Assembly (NCBI GenBank): GCA_013205605.1
Contig: JABMMK010000151.1
Location: forward strand, 1 to 9,766
Origin: Cytophagales bacterium
Lineage (GTDB): Bacteria > Bacteroidota > Bacteroidia > Cytophagales > Spirosomataceae
DNA: 9,766 nt
Direction of reading: 5' to 3'
Position 1 is the first letter of the stretch; each line of letters begins with the position of its first letter. Position numbers and translations under genes: made by a program. A model generated the notes under the pieces. That model made no database searches. It was not told the origin of the DNA and saw only the letters and a program-made list of their open reading frames with translations. This document shows, piece after piece, positions 6,419 to 9,766 of the stretch.

Positions 6419-7207
6419 ATGGTCAATAAACAATGGAGTCTGGTTTTAATTTTTAATATCGCATTTCTTCCTTTTGTATTTGGACAAAGACCCGCTCAGG
6501 GACCTATGTCGACCGATAAATTCAATCCAGTTAATCAGGGTTATTCGTTGGTTTGGGAAGATGAATTTAACGGAGGCCAATTAGACACGTTGAAATGGAA
6601 GCCCCGAGGTTTAGGAAAGCGTGCCCTTGGCTATGTTTCTACTGAGGCGATTCAAGTCAAAGACGGGCTTTTGAATTTATATGCCTTGAAAAGAAACGAT
6701 TCCATTCTCATTAGTGCGGTTGGGACACAAGGAAAATTCATGCCCCAATACGGTTATTTTGAATGTAAGGCAAAGCTCCAAAATTCTCCTGGTGTTTGGG
6801 GTGCTTTTTGGTTGCAATCCCAGCAATTGGCCGGTGGAACTGACCCTAAAATATATGGAGCTGAGGTAGATATTATGGAGTTTTTTAAAAAATTAGGGAC
6901 TGATATCGTTTCTCATAATGTGCACTGGGGACCTTATGGGGCGGGCCAACAAAGCACCCGAGGAATGCAAAGTTATCTCAAGGGAGTTAGTTCAGGTTTC
7001 CATACATTTGGATTATTGTGGACGCCTGAAACCTATTCTTTTTACATCGATGGACTTAAGTTTTATGAAGTTTCCGCTGGGGTTTCTCAAATTCCCGAAT
7101 ACCTGATTTTAAGTATGGAGATTCCCAGCGTCTTGGCCGAAATAAGTAAAACGGTTTTCCCTGACGTTTTTTCGGTGGATTATGTGAAGGTGTATCAGAA
7201 AAAATGA
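6419..7207 (+). CDS. Exported glycoside hydrolase family 16 endo-glycanase
   Basis: A 262-residue protein: signal peptide (about 1-22, cleavage near FGQ) and one GH16 beta-jelly-roll domain (about 40-261) with no extra module. The opening YSLVWEDEFNGGQLDTLKW is typical of the family, as are YGYFECKAKL (111-120) and GVWGAFWLQS (125-134). The active-site strand is AEVDIMEFF, giving the ExDxxE motif with Glu149 as nucleophile, Asp151, and Glu154 as acid/base, all present. GH16 enzymes cleave beta-1,3 or beta-1,4 linkages inside glucans or galactans (laminarin, lichenan, agar, porphyran, carrageenan) with retention. The adjoining sulfatases favour a sulfated galactan or similar algal glycan, but that is context, not sequence proof. 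It heads a probable operon; the next gene starts 29 bases (or 38, at an alternative ATG) after its stop. It is divergent from the receptor gene, and the secretion signal indicates action in the periplasm or outside. Confidence 0.92.
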   Translation: MVNKQWSLVLIFNIAFLPFVFGQRPAQGPMSTDKFNPVNQGYSLVWEDEFNGGQLDTLKWKPRGLGKRALGYVSTEAIQVKDGLLNLYALKRNDSILISAVGTQGKFMPQYGYFECKAKLQNSPGVWGAFWLQSQQLAGGTDPKIYGAEVDIMEFFKKLGTDIVSHNVHWGPYGAGQQSTRGMQSYLKGVSSGFHTFGLLWTPETYSFYIDGLKFYEVSAGVSQIPEYLILSMEIPSVLAEISKTVFPDVFSVDYVKVYQKK

Positions 7208-7236
7208 ATCATATTAGTTAATCAGGTCTTCATTCA

Positions 7237-9015
7237 ATGTTGCATATGAAAAATTTTAGAGGGAAGGTGATTTTATTTTTTTTCCAAATGCTTTTTTTTG
7301 CTACCTATGGCCAAAAAAATGATCAACCCAATATCATTATTATTTTGAGTGATGATCAAGGTTGGGGTGATCTAGGCTTTAATGGAAATCAAGCGGTTTC
7401 AACTCCGATGCTTGATAAAATGGCTAAAAATGGTGTATCCTTTCAGCATTTCTATGTAAGTCCAGTTTGTTCTCCCACCCGCGCTGAATTTTTGACAGGT
7501 CGCTACCATGTTCGCGGAGGTGTCTCCAGTACTTCTACGGGTCGTGTGAGATTAGATTTAGATGAAACAACCATCGCCCAAATTTTTAAAAAAGCAGGTT
7601 ATTCAACTGCCGCCTATGGAAAATGGCATAATGGAGGCCAAGCGCCTTATCATCCTAATTCCAGGGGATTTGATGATTTTTATGGATTTTGTTCAGGGCA
7701 TTGGGGCAATTATTTTAATCCCATTCTTGAACATAATGGTGAAATTACAAGGGGTAAAGGATTTATTACGGATGACCTGACCAACCACGCGATTGATTTT
7801 ATAGGCCAACATTCAAAATCACCCTTCTTTCTGTACTTGCCACTGAATACTCCCCATAGTCCCATGCAAGTGCCTGAGAGTTATTGGGCTAAATATAAAA
7901 ATATCGAATTGACTCAAAAAGGATCAATAGCTTCAAAAGAAAATAGTTTACACACAAAAGCAGCTCTGGCCTTATCAGAAAATATCGATTGGAATGTAGG
8001 CCGATTGTTGAGCCGATTGGATCAATTAAAGCTTACCAAGAATACCATCGTTATTTATTTTTCAGATAATGGACCCAACGGACATCGCTGGAATGACGGA
8101 ATGAAAGGAATTAAAGGGACTACGGATGAAGGTGGCGTTAGGTCTCCTTTGATTATGCAATGGCCTGGAAAATTAAAAGGAGGGACCCAAATTAAAACGA
8201 TTGCCAGTGTCATGGATTTATTGCCAACTTTGGCCGACTTGGCCAATATTCCTTTGGATTCAAAAAAGCCATTGGATGGAAAAAGTCTTAAGCCTTTTTT
8301 GTTGGGCCAACCAAATTCCTATGATGCTGATCGTATGATTGTTAATTATTGGAATAATCAATCAAGTGTTCGCTCACAAAATTTTAGATTATCTGCTGAT
8401 GGCGCCTTATATAATTTAGAAGAGGATTACCATCAAACCAAAAATGTGGCGAATGCATTTCCCTCCGAATATCAAAAACTTCTAACGGTAAAAAAGAATT
8501 GGGAATTAGAGGTATTATCGGAACTTCCCAAAGAAGATAAGAGGCCTTTGATCATAGGCCATCCCGATTTAAAATTGACCCAACTTCCTGTCAGTGAGGG
8601 TTTGGGTCATGGAAATATGAAGCGTTCAAATCAATTTCCAAACGATAGCCACTTGACAAATTGGTTAACCAAAGAAGATTTTATTAGTTGGGAAGTAGCT
8701 CTCGAAAAAGAAGGCAATTTTAAAATTGATGTGTATTATTCTTGCTCCAAAGATAACATAGGTACGGAATTATCTGTCAGTTTTGGTGAAAATTCAGTCA
8801 AAAATGTGTTAAAAAAAGAAAATAATGTACCTCTAATCGGGATGGAGCATGATGCTGTACCAAGGGATGAATCTTATATCAAAGATTTTATATCTTTGAA
8901 TTTAGGAACCATTCATTTGAAACCAGGAAAGGGGAGGCTTACATTAATGAGCCACAATTTGCTCAAAGCCAATGACCTTGACATAAAATTAGTGACACTA
9001 CGACGTATCAATTAA
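7237..9015 (+). CDS. Exported S1-family sulfatase with extra C-terminal domain
   Basis: A 592-residue type I sulfatase hydrolysing sulfate esters, probably on a glycan. A signal peptide covers about residues 1-25 (ending ATYGQ). The ATG at 7246 (MKNFRGK) is an equally plausible start. Catalytic features include metal ligands Asp39-Asp40 (ILSDDQGWGD) and the formylglycine motif CSPTR, with Cys78 to be oxidised post-translationally and Arg82. Others are Lys129 and His131 (YGKWHNGG), His207 (NTPHSPM), Asp277-Asn278 (FSDNGPNG) and a basic residue in KGIKGTTDEGGVRSP. The sulfatase fold ends near residue 430. A further region of about 140 residues follows, whose second half (about 481-575: FISWEVALEKEGNFKIDVYY and later LKPGKGRLTLMS) looks like a beta-sandwich of the kind appended to secreted glycosidases and sulfatases. 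It needs a formylglycine-generating enzyme or anaerobic maturase that is not in the window. It sits between GH16 and a second sulfatase, likely one operon. The sulfated position attacked cannot be told. Confidence 0.94.
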   Translation: MLHMKNFRGKVILFFFQMLFFATYGQKNDQPNIIIILSDDQGWGDLGFNGNQAVSTPMLDKMAKNGVSFQHFYVSPVCSPTRAEFLTGRYHVRGGVSSTSTGRVRLDLDETTIAQIFKKAGYSTAAYGKWHNGGQAPYHPNSRGFDDFYGFCSGHWGNYFNPILEHNGEITRGKGFITDDLTNHAIDFIGQHSKSPFFLYLPLNTPHSPMQVPESYWAKYKNIELTQKGSIASKENSLHTKAALALSENIDWNVGRLLSRLDQLKLTKNTIVIYFSDNGPNGHRWNDGMKGIKGTTDEGGVRSPLIMQWPGKLKGGTQIKTIASVMDLLPTLADLANIPLDSKKPLDGKSLKPFLLGQPNSYDADRMIVNYWNNQSSVRSQNFRLSADGALYNLEEDYHQTKNVANAFPSEYQKLLTVKKNWELEVLSELPKEDKRPLIIGHPDLKLTQLPVSEGLGHGNMKRSNQFPNDSHLTNWLTKEDFISWEVALEKEGNFKIDVYYSCSKDNIGTELSVSFGENSVKNVLKKENNVPLIGMEHDAVPRDESYIKDFISLNLGTIHLKPGKGRLTLMSHNLLKANDLDIKLVTLRRIN

Positions 9016-9025
9016 ATCAAACACT

Positions 9026-9766
9026 ATGAAAAATTTACTCACATTATTTTTGGTCTTTAGTACATTTGCTGCATTTAGCCAGAAGCCCAACATCATTTTT
9101 ATATTTTCTGATGACCATACTACCCAGGCCATTAGTGCTTATGGAAGTAAAATAGCTAAGACGCCTAACATCGACCGAATTGCCAATTCCGGTGCCATTT
9201 TGTACAATAACGTAGTAACAAATTCCATTTGTGGGCCTAGTCGGGCTACCTTACTAACCGGAAAATTCAGTCACATGAACGGTTACAAGGTAAATGAAAA
9301 AGTGTTTAATATAGACCAAGCGGTTTTTCCGGAGGCCTTGCAAAAAAATGGGTATCAAACGGCTTGGGTTGGAAAAATGCATTTAGGTGCTCTTCCGCAT
9401 GGTTTTGATTTTTTAAATGTGTTGCCAGGCCAAGGATTTTATTACAACCCCGATTTCATTAATAAGAACAATGAAAAGATACAATACGAAGGCTATGTGT
9501 CTGATTTGATTACTAAATTTTCAAAGGAGTGGTTGGAGCAAAGAGATCAATCTAAACCCTTTTTTATGGTGGTCGGCCACAAGGCTACGCACCGGGAATG
9601 GTTTCCGGACATACAGGATTTAGGTTCCTATGATGATGTCAATTTCCCGGTTCCGGATAATTTTTATGACAACTATGAAGGCCGGCCTGCCGCGAGAGAC
9701 CAAGATATGACGGTAGACAAAACGATGGTATTGGGCTCGGATTTGAAGGTAAATGCCAACTTCAAC
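9026..9766 (+). CDS. Exported S1-family sulfatase, 3' partial
   Basis: The first 247 codons of a second sulfatase, open to the window end. A signal peptide (MKNLLTLFLVFSTFAAFSQ, cleavage near residue 19) precedes the fold. Key residues are Asp29-Asp30 (FSDDHT), the formylglycine motif CGPSR with Cys69 and Arg73, Lys117 and His119 (VGKMHLG), and His189 in GHKATHREW. The His after SDD, the LLTGKFSHMNG segment and the later YEGRPAARDQDM resemble sulfatases acting on heparan-type, N-acetylhexosamine or related sugar sulfates, unlike the CSPTR neighbour, so the two belong to different subfamilies. The start lies 10 bases after the preceding sulfatase stop, which strongly suggests co-transcription. 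Sulfatases of this branch are usually near 500 residues, so about half is missing and the C-terminal substrate-binding region cannot be judged. Family is certain; subfamily and substrate are tentative. Confidence 0.94.
   Translation, partial: MKNLLTLFLVFSTFAAFSQKPNIIFIFSDDHTTQAISAYGSKIAKTPNIDRIANSGAILYNNVVTNSICGPSRATLLTGKFSHMNGYKVNEKVFNIDQAVFPEALQKNGYQTAWVGKMHLGALPHGFDFLNVLPGQGFYYNPDFINKNNEKIQYEGYVSDLITKFSKEWLEQRDQSKPFFMVVGHKATHREWFPDIQDLGSYDDVNFPVPDNFYDNYEGRPAARDQDMTVDKTMVLGSDLKVNANFN

Noticed and set aside
1..9766. tRNA, rRNA, CRISPR array, insertion sequence or long repeats
   Set aside because: No direct-repeat array, transposase-like product, rRNA-like sequence or cloverleaf was recognised by reading; spacers are short and AT-rich.

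Overview
The window looks like chromosomal DNA from a Bacteroidota bacterium, possibly of the Cytophagales type, although the sequence does not settle a genus. The evidence is low-to-moderate GC and AT-rich spacers, almost no Shine-Dalgarno sequences, candidate -7 boxes of the TAnnTTTG type, exported proteins starting with MK plus a hydrophobic stretch ending near Q, and an outer-membrane beta-barrel receptor with a carboxypeptidase-regulatory-like N-terminal domain. No rRNA, tRNA, CRISPR array, insertion sequence or phage gene was seen, and no gene-free stretch exceeds 300 bases.

Layout: (1) positions 1-1137 hold the C-terminal part of an S9-family serine peptidase resembling glutamyl endopeptidase (S9D), closed by a strong intrinsic terminator. 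(2) On the minus strand, 1194-1752 is a compact type II toxin-antitoxin module: a ribbon-helix-helix antitoxin followed by a MazF/PemK-type toxin that overlaps it. (3) Positions 1841-3250 (+) encode an exported PhoD-like metallophosphatase, divergent from the antitoxin. An 18-bp perfect palindrome lies between two opposed -7-like boxes in this spacer. (4) Positions 3339-3935 (+) encode a small exported DUF1080 (3-keto-disaccharide hydrolase-type) protein. (5) Positions 3939-6353 (-) encode a TonB-dependent-receptor-like outer-membrane protein, convergent with the DUF1080 gene and divergent from the next cluster. It appears to start at TTG. (6) Positions 6419-9766 (+) are a tight, probably co-transcribed run: a GH16 endo-glycanase, a sulfatase with an additional C-terminal domain, and a second, different sulfatase cut by the window end.

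Functional reading (inference): the right half resembles a small locus for degrading a sulfated polysaccharide. GH16 would cleave the backbone, two sulfatases with different CxPxR contexts would remove different sulfate esters, and the divergent outer-membrane receptor may import products or belong to another process. No SusD-like partner, formylglycine-generating enzyme or local sensor/regulator is visible, so the locus is incomplete here or depends on genes elsewhere. The DUF1080 protein and PhoD-like phosphatase could contribute to carbohydrate or phosphate-ester processing, but the sequence does not tie them to the same pathway.

No wholly new system is evident. The most distinctive points are the shared palindromic divergent regulatory region between the toxin-antitoxin module and the phosphatase, the TTG-initiated receptor with a promoter-like box almost on its start codon, and the receptor/GH16/sulfatase arrangement without SusD.
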